From positions 3,393-67,392 of the forward strand of contig DASXES010000058.1 in the NCBI GenBank assembly GCA_036489975.1: 64,000 bases of DNA. Reading direction: 5' to 3'. The notes below the pieces were generated by a model, which made no database searches, was not told the origin of the DNA, and saw only the letters and a list, made by a program, of their open reading frames with translations. This stretch comes from Roseiarcus sp036489975 (GTDB taxonomy: Bacteria; Pseudomonadota; Alphaproteobacteria; Rhizobiales; Beijerinckiaceae). Each line of letters begins with the position of its first letter. The stretch's first letter is position 1. The position numbers and the translations under genes are program-made. This document shows, in pieces, positions 1 through 7,819 of the stretch.

Positions 1-96
1 CGAGATAGCCAAAAGGGCGATCACGACGCCGAGATAGGAGGCGACCGCCAAGGCCTGGCGTCGGCCGATCACCAAACTATGACTAAGGATTCGCAT
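1..96 (-). CDS. gspM: Type II secretion protein GspM (N-terminal part, cut by window edge)
   Basis: Only the first 32 codons are inside the window. They start at an ATG (complement of 94-96) that overlaps the gspL stop codon in an ATGA arrangement. The fragment shows a short basic cytoplasmic tail ending in GRRQ, followed by a hydrophobic stretch (ALAVASYLGVVIALLAIS). That is the topology of GspM, an inner-membrane platform protein that partners GspL. The assignment depends on position directly after gspL and on this topology; the periplasmic domain is outside the window. Confidence 0.72.
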   Translation of the reverse strand, partial: MRILSHSLVIGRRQALAVASYLGVVIALLAIS

Positions 97-1166
97 CAAT
101 TCGTCACGGCGAATGAGGGCTCGATATGCGCCTCGATGTGAAAGCTCTCGCCGCCGCTTGGAGCCCTCACCGTGGGCGCGAAGAACGTGGCCTTGGTGAA
201 ACGCCGCGACTGCTCGATGAGCCGAATGAGCGCAGGCGCGTCGGCGGCCGATCCGGCTATCTGCACCTTGCCGGCGTCGATGCGCAATTCGTTCAGGTGG
301 GCGTTGTCGGGCAGCGCCTTCGACAGCGCTTCGAGAACCATGACCGCGGAAGGCGTCGTCCATTTCCTCGCCTGCAAGGCCTTGAGCGCCTCTTCCGCTG
401 CCGGGCCGTGGCGATTCATCAGTTCCGACCGGCGCTCCGCAATCCGGTGCTGAAGATCGGCGACCCGCGCGTCATTGCGGCCGCCGACCACGAGCCAGGC
501 GCCAAGGCTGATCACGAAGGCAAGACCGGATAGAGCCAGGCCGGCGACAAGGCCCCTAAGCAAGCCCCGTCCCCTGTTGCCGCCCCCAATATCCTGGGCG
601 AAGACGGGGATCACGAGCGTCTCCCCTTCGCCGGTCCGCGTCGACATTCGCACTTGATCGGCCCGAGCGGTCATTGCCGCCCGCGCGATTGGAGCAACCA
701 GCGATCGCGCCGTAGCGGCGACGGTAATGGCTATCTGTCCGTTGCCCGCGTCGGTTGGCTCGCTCCATCCGAAGGCTGCTTCCTTGGGCGACCATGGCGT
801 CAAACGATCGATTTGGGAGCGGACAACTCCGTCGAGGAACTGACGAGCGCCCTGAGGCAGCTCGAGTGACCGGAAGATGAAGCGCGACGGCGCAAGCGTC
901 ACGTCAACCGTGCTTCGCGCAAGTAGCGACCGGGTTTGGGGAGAAATCGGATCGGCGATCCCGCTTTCGTCGATGCGCAACGACGGCCCGTCAGTGCGTT
1001 GCGCGGGTTGCTTGCTCATGTCCACGACAAGAAACGAGCCGTCCGCCTGTTCAACGAGTTCGACTCCGCGGCTGCGTCGGAGCATCGTCCCGAGGAGCGT
1101 CAAGCCCGCTGCGACGTCGTCGATCCAGGCCGACAACCGGACTCGGAGGGAAGCCAAAATAGTCAC
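96..1166 (-). CDS. gspL: Type II secretion inner-membrane protein GspL (PilN-like C-terminal part)
   Basis: A 356-residue protein with a cytoplasmic N-terminal half, one transmembrane segment at about residues 204-227, and a periplasmic coiled-coil plus ferredoxin-like half. The latter resembles PilN/GspL (heptad-like region about 230-265, compact domain about 270-340). GspL links the ATPase GspE to the pseudopilus assembly platform with GspF and GspM. It lies 9 bp after gspK and its stop overlaps the gspM start, so it is part of the gspE-to-M operon. The N-terminal actin-like domain is divergent and shorter than in Enterobacteria or Vibrio, so the family call rests on synteny plus the C-terminal half. 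Confidence 0.85.
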   Translation of the reverse strand: MTILASLRVRLSAWIDDVAAGLTLLGTMLRRSRGVELVEQADGSFLVVDMSKQPAQRTDGPSLRIDESGIADPISPQTRSLLARSTVDVTLAPSRFIFRSLELPQGARQFLDGVVRSQIDRLTPWSPKEAAFGWSEPTDAGNGQIAITVAATARSLVAPIARAAMTARADQVRMSTRTGEGETLVIPVFAQDIGGGNRGRGLLRGLVAGLALSGLAFVISLGAWLVVGGRNDARVADLQHRIAERRSELMNRHGPAAEEALKALQARKWTTPSAVMVLEALSKALPDNAHLNELRIDAGKVQIAGSAADAPALIRLIEQSRRFTKATFFAPTVRAPSGGESFHIEAHIEPSFAVTN

Positions 1167-1175
1167 GGGAGGTCC

Positions 1176-2309
1176 TTAGGCGGATTGCATGGGCCCATCG
1201 AAATCGTCCCGCCAGTAAAGCAATTCATAGGGCTCTGCGTCTTGGTTATTGGCGTTTTGATCTTGTGCGCCCTGTTCCTTGGCTTGATCTTTGCCGACTG
1301 GCGCGGCGTCGCCGCCTTGGGCCGCCCCTTGGTCCTTGCCGCCGGGGGCGGCGCTTTGGTCCTTGAGGCGAAAGACGACCTCCGCATGAACACGCCGGCC
1401 GTTGTCGAAGTCGACGGCGATGGAGGCCCGGAATGCTTTCGACACCTCGACCGTGGCGTGCGGCTTCGCTGGACCGAGCAGCTCCAACAGGGCGCGCCCG
1501 TCGCCGAGATCGCTGACCCGCGCGTTCAGAACCTCGCCAAGGATTTGAGGCGTCATTTTCGGCAGAGCGGACAGGACCGTCGGATCCGCGCTGGACACGT
1601 CGACGTCCGAACGGCCGCTGAACACGGTCACCAACGGCAAAATGCGCTCGACCACCGCGAGCGGGATTCCCGGCAAAAGACTGAGCTCCAGCGCATCGTC
1701 GAACGGTCCGTGCCGGGGCGGGTAGGGCATGTGCTGGTCGCTATAAAGCTTGTTCTCCTTCGTGGCCTTGTCATCCTTGTTGTCAGCGAGCGTCGGAGCG
1801 GCCGCGCCGTCCTTGTCATCAGCGGGCGTCTGGGCGGCGGCTGCGCTGCCTTTTGCGTCGGCGCTCGCGGTGGATTTCGTGCGCCATCCGACGATGCGGT
1901 CGGCGAAAGTTTGCGCCCGCGACGAATCGATGCCGACTGCGGTGAACAGCCCGGCCAACAAGTCCGGGGTCGCGGCGTTGAGGTCGATCCTCGCCCCTTC
2001 GGAGCGAAAGCGAACAGAGATCGCGGTGCGCCCCACGCGCATGTCGAAGCCGCCTCGGGCCGGTCTGGTCTTCTCAGGCGCCGCGAGTTGACGGAAGACC
2101 GCCATTTCGACGCCGGCTCGAATCGAGGCCTCCGCCTGCACGCGGTCGTCGGCCACCCGCGATGCTCCAGCGGTATTGAGGGTGTAGGAAGAATAGATCG
2201 TCGCAAGCGTCGCAAGAGCAGCCAGGATCCACAGCACCGCCACGAGGACGAAGCCGTTCTGCGCGCGCTCGGCGGATCCTGGCAGGCAGGTCATCGCAGG
2301 GGTTTTCAT
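1176..2309 (-). CDS. gspK: Type II secretion minor pseudopilin GspK
   Basis: A 377-residue protein with a class III-like prepilin leader: basic N-terminus, then G/FVLVAVLWILAALATLA at about residues 19-35, without the Glu at mature position 5. Absence of that Glu is typical of GspK, the pseudopilus tip subunit. Around residues 108-140 it has the helix-hairpin-helix-like region with DLNAATPDLLAGL, as in GspK. Low-complexity inserts rich in Ala, Asp and Lys (about 152-185) and a Gln/Gly/Asp-rich C-terminal segment (about 320-360, repeated GGKDQ/VGKDQ units) are not family features. The start overlaps the gspJ stop by 4 bp. Confidence 0.9.
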   Translation of the reverse strand: MKTPAMTCLPGSAERAQNGFVLVAVLWILAALATLATIYSSYTLNTAGASRVADDRVQAEASIRAGVEMAVFRQLAAPEKTRPARGGFDMRVGRTAISVRFRSEGARIDLNAATPDLLAGLFTAVGIDSSRAQTFADRIVGWRTKSTASADAKGSAAAAQTPADDKDGAAAPTLADNKDDKATKENKLYSDQHMPYPPRHGPFDDALELSLLPGIPLAVVERILPLVTVFSGRSDVDVSSADPTVLSALPKMTPQILGEVLNARVSDLGDGRALLELLGPAKPHATVEVSKAFRASIAVDFDNGRRVHAEVVFRLKDQSAAPGGKDQGAAQGGDAAPVGKDQAKEQGAQDQNANNQDAEPYELLYWRDDFDGPMQSA

Positions 2310-3037
2310 TGCTGCGCCGGCTGTCCGGCCACGGCAGGCTGCGCCGGCTGTGCCGCGGTGGGAAAAGCGCCGCCCGCATTAGCCTGCGCCTGAAGCTTAG
2401 GCGCGCCGGGGGCCGTGACTCTGATGCGCGCCACGGTGGATGCCGCCAGCACGCGATTCGCGACGGTGTCGCGCACCGATATTCGCACCGCGTCGGGCAA
2501 CTGCTCCCGACCTTTCCAGCTTGGAAGCCAGACACGGTCTGGTCCCGCATAGGCGAAGGAAATGTGGAAGGGCGCGCGAATGAGGGTGACGGGATCGCCG
2601 AAGGCGATAGGCTCCGCCGGCGCGGTCGGCTGCTGTGGCGCGGTTGGCGCGAAGCGGGCCCGCGTGCGGACCATCGCGAGGCCGCGATCCTCCTTGATCT
2701 CCGCCATGCGTACGACTTCCAGGTGAGGATAGGCGTCCGGGCCGATAGCCGATCGAACGAACATCACCGAAGAAGCATCGCCTTCAAACAATGGCCCGCG
2801 GGCGCCCGCCGAGCGCGTCACGTACTCGGCCGCGGACAGGTCATTGACCAGTCGTTCAAGGCCGCCGCCGAGCAGGTCCGCGCGCTGCAGGTCGACGAAG
2901 CCTCGCCGCCAGTTGGGCAGCCATTGCCCCGCCACCGACGATAGCGCCAGGATAATCGTCGCGGTTAACGCGAGCGTCGCCATCGCCTCGATCAGCGAGA
3001 AGCCGGCGACGCGCCCGTCTGAATTCGCCTGCCTCAT
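2306..3037 (-). CDS. gspJ: Type II secretion minor pseudopilin GspJ
   Basis: A 243-residue pseudopilin. The N-terminal prepilin signal is GFSLIEAMATLALTATIILAL, cleaved after the Gly by the prepilin peptidase (probably GspO here), with the conserved Glu at mature position 5. The remainder is a beta-rich globular domain, and the C-terminal tail is Ala/Gln/Pro-rich. GspJ forms the pseudopilus tip with GspI and GspK. Both ends overlap neighbours by 4 bp, indicating translational coupling. Confidence 0.88.
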   Translation of the reverse strand: MRQANSDGRVAGFSLIEAMATLALTATIILALSSVAGQWLPNWRRGFVDLQRADLLGGGLERLVNDLSAAEYVTRSAGARGPLFEGDASSVMFVRSAIGPDAYPHLEVVRMAEIKEDRGLAMVRTRARFAPTAPQQPTAPAEPIAFGDPVTLIRAPFHISFAYAGPDRVWLPSWKGREQLPDAVRISVRDTVANRVLAASTVARIRVTAPGAPKLQAQANAGGAFPTAAQPAQPAVAGQPAQQ

Positions 3038-3438
3038 TTCTTTGTCGATTGCCGGCGCAAACGAATAGTGTCGATTTTCAGCATTGCGCCGGACGGCGAG
3101 CGCACCAGCACCTCGATGCGCTGCGGGGTCCAGAGCGCGTCGCCCACCAAAGCCGGCGCGCCGATGAGGGTTGAATCGATCCGCCAGTCGTGCGCGTCGA
3201 GAGCGCCCTTGAGGCGCCCGACGGGAAGCGCCTCGCGGGACGGCATGCCGGCCATGATCTTGCGCGCCGTTTCGATCTCCGCCAGATGTCTTTCGGCGTA
3301 AAGGCCAGCATGCAGGCTGGAGCTCGCCAGCGGCCCGATCGCAGCCAGGCCCGCTCCCATTACCGCAAGCGCGGCGAGCGCCTCGATCAGCGTAAAGCCG
3401 GCGGTTCCGCGCCTGTCAGGATTTGCCGGTTGGCACAA
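3034..3438 (-). CDS. gspI: Type II secretion minor pseudopilin GspI
   Basis: A 134-residue protein of the usual GspI size. The prepilin leader and N-terminal helix read GFTLIEALAALAVMGAGLAA at residues 15-34, with the mature Glu5 present. The ERHLAEIETARKIMAGM region matches the family's second conserved helix. It is an initiating minor pseudopilin of the tip complex. It overlaps gspH by 23 bp and gspJ by 4 bp in the same operon. Confidence 0.88.
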   Translation of the reverse strand: MCQPANPDRRGTAGFTLIEALAALAVMGAGLAAIGPLASSSLHAGLYAERHLAEIETARKIMAGMPSREALPVGRLKGALDAHDWRIDSTLIGAPALVGDALWTPQRIEVLVRSPSGAMLKIDTIRLRRQSTKK

Positions 3439-3880
3439 CTTCGACGCCTCCGGTCAGCCAGTTGACGCGTATCTGATATCCGACGCCTTGTCGCGCGATG
3501 GCGATAACGCCTCCGCACGACTCGCCGCTCGGAAAGAACTCGATCGTCGCGCCGACGCGCCTGTCGCCACACCGCTGCGCAAGCAGCGCCTCGAAAGTCA
3601 CGTCAGCCGGAATCTCGACGACGGACGCCGTTGCGCCCGAAACCACAATTCGTCGACCCGCGTCGAGAGATGTCGCCACCTGCGCATGGCTTCGCATGGC
3701 GGCGTTACGGTCGCTCTTCAAGAGAGCGGCGACCTCGACGGCGTACCCGGCGAGGCGCGCTTGCGACGTGCCGCGCGGAATTGCGGGCAAAACGAGCGCC
3801 ACGATGAGTCCGATGATGGCCAGCACGCAGACGACTTCGATCAGGGTAAATCCGGCCTCGGCGTCGCTCCGCGGCGTCAT
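3416..3880 (-). CDS. gspH: Type II secretion minor pseudopilin GspH
   Basis: The open frame extends further upstream, but the start chosen is the ATG at 3880 (complement), which overlaps the gspG stop in an ATGA and puts a short basic leader before the prepilin motif GFTLIEVVCVLAIIGLIVAL. The product is 154 residues, normal for GspH, with mature Glu5 present. The C-terminal globular part contains the FFPSGESCGGVI strand-loop typical of GspH/FimT. The role is a minor pseudopilin between tip and shaft. Confidence 0.88.
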   Translation of the reverse strand: MTPRSDAEAGFTLIEVVCVLAIIGLIVALVLPAIPRGTSQARLAGYAVEVAALLKSDRNAAMRSHAQVATSLDAGRRIVVSGATASVVEIPADVTFEALLAQRCGDRRVGATIEFFPSGESCGGVIAIARQGVGYQIRVNWLTGGVEVVPTGKS

Positions 3881-4344
3881 CGCGACGCGCTTCTGATGAG
3901 GCTTTGCGAGTCGCCAACTCCGCCCGACCCATAGGAGTCGATCTCGTAGGGCGCATGGTCGCCAGGAACCTTGTAGACATAAGGGTGACCCCAGGGGTCT
4001 GCGGGCACCGAACCCGTTTTGAGATAGGGTCCGTTCCAAGCAGGCGCCGAACCAGGACGATCGACCAGCGCGGCCAGGCCTTCATTGCCGGCTGGATAGG
4101 CGCCATTGTCTAGATAGTAGAGGTCGAGCGCGGCCGAGAAGCTTTCTATCTGGATCTTCGCCGCCTTGACCTTCGACTCGCTGAGATAATTCAGGACCCG
4201 GGGTCCTACCAGCCCCACGACCAGGCCGATAATGGCGATGACCACCAGCATTTCTACGAGCGTGAAACCCGCCTCCCGCTTATGGCTTCGCGTGCGAGAG
4301 ACCCGGCGCGCGAGGCGCTCTCGCCAGTGGGCAATCTTCGTCAT
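3877..4344 (-). CDS. gspG: Type II secretion major pseudopilin GspG
   Basis: A 155-residue major pseudopilin. The leader ends in AGFTLVEMLVVIAIIGLVVGL (Gly cleavage site, Glu5). The diagnostic GspG features follow: LDLYYLDNGAYPAGNEGL, DRPGSAPAWNGPYL, DPWGHPYVYKVPG and the C-terminal YEIDSYGSGG loop, which binds calcium in homologues. GspG forms the pseudopilus shaft. The leader is longer and more basic than usual, about 26 residues before the cleavage Gly. It lies 12 bp after gspF. Confidence 0.95.
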   Translation of the reverse strand: MTKIAHWRERLARRVSRTRSHKREAGFTLVEMLVVIAIIGLVVGLVGPRVLNYLSESKVKAAKIQIESFSAALDLYYLDNGAYPAGNEGLAALVDRPGSAPAWNGPYLKTGSVPADPWGHPYVYKVPGDHAPYEIDSYGSGGVGDSQSLIRSASR

Positions 4345-4356
4345 CTTCCAAGTCTC

Positions 4357-5577
4357 CTAGTCGACGACCTGATAAACTGAGAGCAGGGCCGTCATCACCG
4401 ACACGATCAGCCCTCCGACGATCAGGCTGATGACCATAATGGCGAGCGGGCCGACAATTCCAATGGCGCGATCGAGGCTTCGCTGGAGTTTCGCCTCGTA
4501 GAAATCGGCAATGCGGCCGGCCAGCATCGCCAGTTGACCGGAATCTTCTCCCAGGCGGAGCGTTCTGATCGCCATCGGCGGCAGCGCTCGGGTTTCCAGG
4601 AGCGCGTCCGACAGCTTTCCGCCGTGGCGCACTTTGTCGACGATCTGCGACCACTGCGCAAGGGTCCCGGTCGACTCCATCGTGTCGACGAGAATGCGCA
4701 ACGCCGAAGTCAGCATGACACCGCTTGACAGCAGAAGGCTGAGGTTCCGGCAGAAGAGTCCCGTGCGGTGGTAGTCCATGATCGGGCGCACGACCGGAAG
4801 GCGCGCAAGCGCGCGAACGAGCGGTCTGCGCGTCGACGGCTTTCGCAGAATGAACCAGCCGGCCAACAATGCGACGAGCGACACGGCCGCGATCGTCTGC
4901 CCATTCGAGCGCATAAAATCCGACAATCGAAGAAATGTGGCCAGCACCGGATCGAGCTTGGCGTTGAAGTCGCGAAATATGTTTGCGAATTGGGGTAGGA
5001 CGAAGTTGAGAAAGAACAGCAGGACCGCGCCAGCGGCGAACAGAAGGAACGCGGGATAGCGCAGCGCGTCGCCTATCCGCCGCCCCAGCGCTTCTGCGCG
5101 TTGACGCTCTGCCGCCAGCGCTTCGAGGACCGTCACCAACGCGCCGGAGGTTTCGCCGATCCGAATGAGCGCTACATAGATCGGCGGGAAAGTCTTGGGG
5201 TGCTTGGAGATCGCCTCGCCGAAGCTGTCCCCGGAAAGAATGGAGCCTGCGAGCGCTGCCGCGGTTGGGCGCATTCGACTCATCTCAGCGTCGGTGGCAA
5301 GCAGCTCAAGGGCGTCGTTTATACGGACCCCTGTGTGCAAGAGCAGAGCCAGGTCGCCTGTAAAAATGGTGACGTCCTCGGCCCGCGGCCCCGTCAGCCG
5401 GAGGGACCTTAAAGCGCTGCGTCCGAACTGGGTCTCATTCCGCGCACCCGCTGCCTCGATCGGGATGAGTCCCAAATATTCGACACGGCGATTGACCTCG
5501 GCCAGACTGGTGGCGTCGAGCGAGCCGGTGACGACTTCGCCGATCTGTGTCAGGGCGCGATATTGAAAAGTCGGCAT
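4357..5577 (-). CDS. gspF: Type II secretion inner-membrane platform protein GspF
   Basis: A 406-residue polytopic protein with two GspF/PilC repeats (about 70-190 and 275-395) and three predicted transmembrane segments near 170-190, 222-242 and 378-400. Conserved stretches include FTGDLALLLHTGVRINDALELL, where the first repeat begins, and GEETSGAL-like GETSGALVTVLEALA. GspF is the platform protein rotated or engaged by GspE during pseudopilus assembly. It sits 4 bp after gspE. Confidence 0.93.
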   Translation of the reverse strand: MPTFQYRALTQIGEVVTGSLDATSLAEVNRRVEYLGLIPIEAAGARNETQFGRSALRSLRLTGPRAEDVTIFTGDLALLLHTGVRINDALELLATDAEMSRMRPTAAALAGSILSGDSFGEAISKHPKTFPPIYVALIRIGETSGALVTVLEALAAERQRAEALGRRIGDALRYPAFLLFAAGAVLLFFLNFVLPQFANIFRDFNAKLDPVLATFLRLSDFMRSNGQTIAAVSLVALLAGWFILRKPSTRRPLVRALARLPVVRPIMDYHRTGLFCRNLSLLLSSGVMLTSALRILVDTMESTGTLAQWSQIVDKVRHGGKLSDALLETRALPPMAIRTLRLGEDSGQLAMLAGRIADFYEAKLQRSLDRAIGIVGPLAIMVISLIVGGLIVSVMTALLSVYQVVD

Positions 5578-5581
5578 TGGT

Positions 5582-7303
5582 TCACCGCGCCATTGTCACG
5601 CGAAGGGCCTCCGCGACCGTCGTCACTCCGTCGCGGCACTTGGCGATCGCATCGTCCATCATTGTGGTCAGCCCGGCGCGCCGCGCGGCTTGATCGAGGG
5701 CCATGGCGTCCATCTGCTGGCCGACGCAACTGCGGACCTCGCCCTCGACTTCCAACGCCTCAAAAACGCCGACGCGGCCGCGATACCCAGCTCCGGCGCA
5801 TCGCTCGCACCCCCTCGGCTCAAAAACCGTATCTCCGACCGAAAGCCCACAAGCTTCATAGCGCGGGTCCGCTTCGAAATCCGTTGCGGAAATTTCTTTC
5901 CGCACCTTGCACCGGTCGCACAGGATGCGGACCAGCCGCTGCCCGATGACGGCCCGGAGCGTCGATTTCAACAAGAATGCTTCGACGCCGAGATCGAGAA
6001 GGCGCGGCGCCGCCGCAATCGCGGTTTCCGTGTGCAGCGTCGTCAAAACGAGATGCCCGGTCAATGCCGCGTGGATAGCAATGTTCGCCGTCTCGGCGTC
6101 GCGGATCTCGCCGACCATGATTACGTCCGGGTCTTGCCGAACGAAGGCGCGCAAAGCCGAAGCAAAGGTGAGCCCGATCGCCGGTTTGACCTGAGACTGG
6201 TTGATTCCGGCGATCTCGTATTCGACCGGGTCCTCGATCGTCAGTATCTTGCGGAAAGGGGTGTTGAGCGCGGAGAGCATCGTCGCGAGCGTCGTCGTCT
6301 TGCCGCTTCCCGTTGGACCGGTGATGACGATCATTCCGTGCGGTAGCTCAATCAGTCGCCGGACCTTGCGCTCGTCGTGGACGCGCAACCCCAGCTTTGC
6401 GATATCGAGAAGGCCGCGATCTCTCGGCAACAGACGAATGACAGCCGTCTCGCCATGCTGGGTCGGCATGATGGCGACGCGGACATCAAGGTTGAACCCG
6501 GCGGCCTCGAGCCGCGCCGCGCCGTCTTGGGGCAGTCGCCTCTCCGCAATGTTGAGACCCGCCAGGATCTTGATGCGGGAAATCAAGGCCTGGGGCAGCG
6601 CGTGCGCGGGCGCGGGCACAGCCCTCAACAATCCGTCCACGCGCATCCGCACAGTCAGTCCATTGCGCATCGGTTCGATGTGTATGTCGCTCGCTCGAAG
6701 CTCAACGGCTTTTTCCACAAGGTCGTTGACCGCACGGACGACGGGCGCGCCGCTGGCGAGGTCGCGCAAGCTGTCAACGCTCTCCTCGACCGCCCCGGCA
6801 GCGAAAACGGGAGATGACGCAGACGGTCCATCCTCGTCTGACCCCAGGCGCTCGAACAGCGCCGCGCCGATATCCTCAAACGATGCGATCGAGACTGCGA
6901 CCGGACCGCCAAGCACGATTTCGGCGCCTCTTTGCGCAGCGACGTCGGTCGGATCCGCGACCGCAAGACCGAAACGTCCGCCGCCGACGTCGTAGGGAAA
7001 GATCACGGTTTCACGCAGGAAACGCCTGGTAAAACGGTCAACAAGCGAAGGGGCGGCCAAAAGTTCCGGCAAACTCATTCGAGGGCGTCGGTAATACGCG
7101 GCGACTTCGTCGGCGAATTCGCTCGCTGAAACGTCGCAAGATTCCCAAATCGAAAGGATCGAGGAATGGCCAGCGTTCCGGTCCATCTCGGAAACCTTGG
7201 CGCTGACGTCCTGAAAGAGGTTGTCGTTCAAGTGCTTTATAAAGCCGGCGATCGGCTGCGTTGAAGACTGCGCTTCCTTCGTGTTGCTTCTCACAATGCT
7301 CAT
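5582..7303 (-). CDS. gspE: Type II secretion hexameric ATPase GspE
   Basis: A 573-residue ATPase driving pseudopilus assembly. An N-terminal GspE_N-like domain (about 55-150) is followed by the RecA-like core. Visible motifs are Walker A GPTGSGKTTT at about 329-338, the Asp box LTIEDPVEYE, Walker B DPDVIMVGEIRD at about 391-402, and the His box TGHLVLTTLHTE. A tetracysteine zinc motif (CDRC at 462-465, CERC at 499-502) is intact. It is the first gene of the minus-strand gsp operon and is divergent from gspD across a 516-bp intergenic region. Confidence 0.96.
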   Translation of the reverse strand: MSIVRSNTKEAQSSTQPIAGFIKHLNDNLFQDVSAKVSEMDRNAGHSSILSIWESCDVSASEFADEVAAYYRRPRMSLPELLAAPSLVDRFTRRFLRETVIFPYDVGGGRFGLAVADPTDVAAQRGAEIVLGGPVAVSIASFEDIGAALFERLGSDEDGPSASSPVFAAGAVEESVDSLRDLASGAPVVRAVNDLVEKAVELRASDIHIEPMRNGLTVRMRVDGLLRAVPAPAHALPQALISRIKILAGLNIAERRLPQDGAARLEAAGFNLDVRVAIMPTQHGETAVIRLLPRDRGLLDIAKLGLRVHDERKVRRLIELPHGMIVITGPTGSGKTTTLATMLSALNTPFRKILTIEDPVEYEIAGINQSQVKPAIGLTFASALRAFVRQDPDVIMVGEIRDAETANIAIHAALTGHLVLTTLHTETAIAAAPRLLDLGVEAFLLKSTLRAVIGQRLVRILCDRCKVRKEISATDFEADPRYEACGLSVGDTVFEPRGCERCAGAGYRGRVGVFEALEVEGEVRSCVGQQMDAMALDQAARRAGLTTMMDDAIAKCRDGVTTVAEALRVTMAR

Positions 7304-7819
7304 CGCGGCTCTGAGATCATTCCGTGACGCAGGTTAAGCGGGGGGAACACGCCGTTACGGAATGCGCTTCAGATGGCGGAGGCCCTTCCGACATGTGCGC
7401 AATCCCGCAGAATCGCGAACGGGGCCGCCCCTCCAAAGGCGATCGCCGAATATCGGTTCGCCTTCCCAAGTCTCTTCTTCGCCCGAGGATAACGGCTGTA
7501 TTGTGGCATGACTGTGACGTCTTAAGCTCCATATCTGTTTAGGAAACGGCTTTGTAAAATGCTTTCCTAAGAGTGGGCTGAAGCAGATCGTTAAAAGACG
7601 CGGCAGACCGACTCGAGCTGGTCGAATGATAAGTTGCCAACCCCATTGTCCGGCAACGATAAACCGCCAACCAATCACTGATCAATAGATCTGTTTAACA
7701 GATCGGGGGCGGCTCTCGCGCCAGTTTATGCCGACGTCCGTATTTACTTTCTCCTCGGATTGAGCTTTTTAGGGGCAACTCGATGAACGAATTTTTGCGC
7801 GTCGCAAGGGGGGCGCTGT
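7304..7819. promoter_or_regulatory. Divergent gspE/gspD intergenic region with direct repeats and a palindrome
   Basis: This 516-bp gap separates the two divergent T2SS transcription units and shows no convincing gene. It holds two near-identical 15-mers exactly 30 bp apart (GATAAGTTGCCAACC at 7628-7642 and GATAAACCGCCAACC at 7658-7672). A 17-nt perfect inverted repeat, GATCTGTTTAACAGATC, follows at 7688-7704. Both lie on the gspD side and look like regulator-binding sites; that is inference. A purine-rich AAGGGGGG (7805-7812) about 7 bp before the TTG at 7820 supports that gspD start. Confidence 0.5.
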
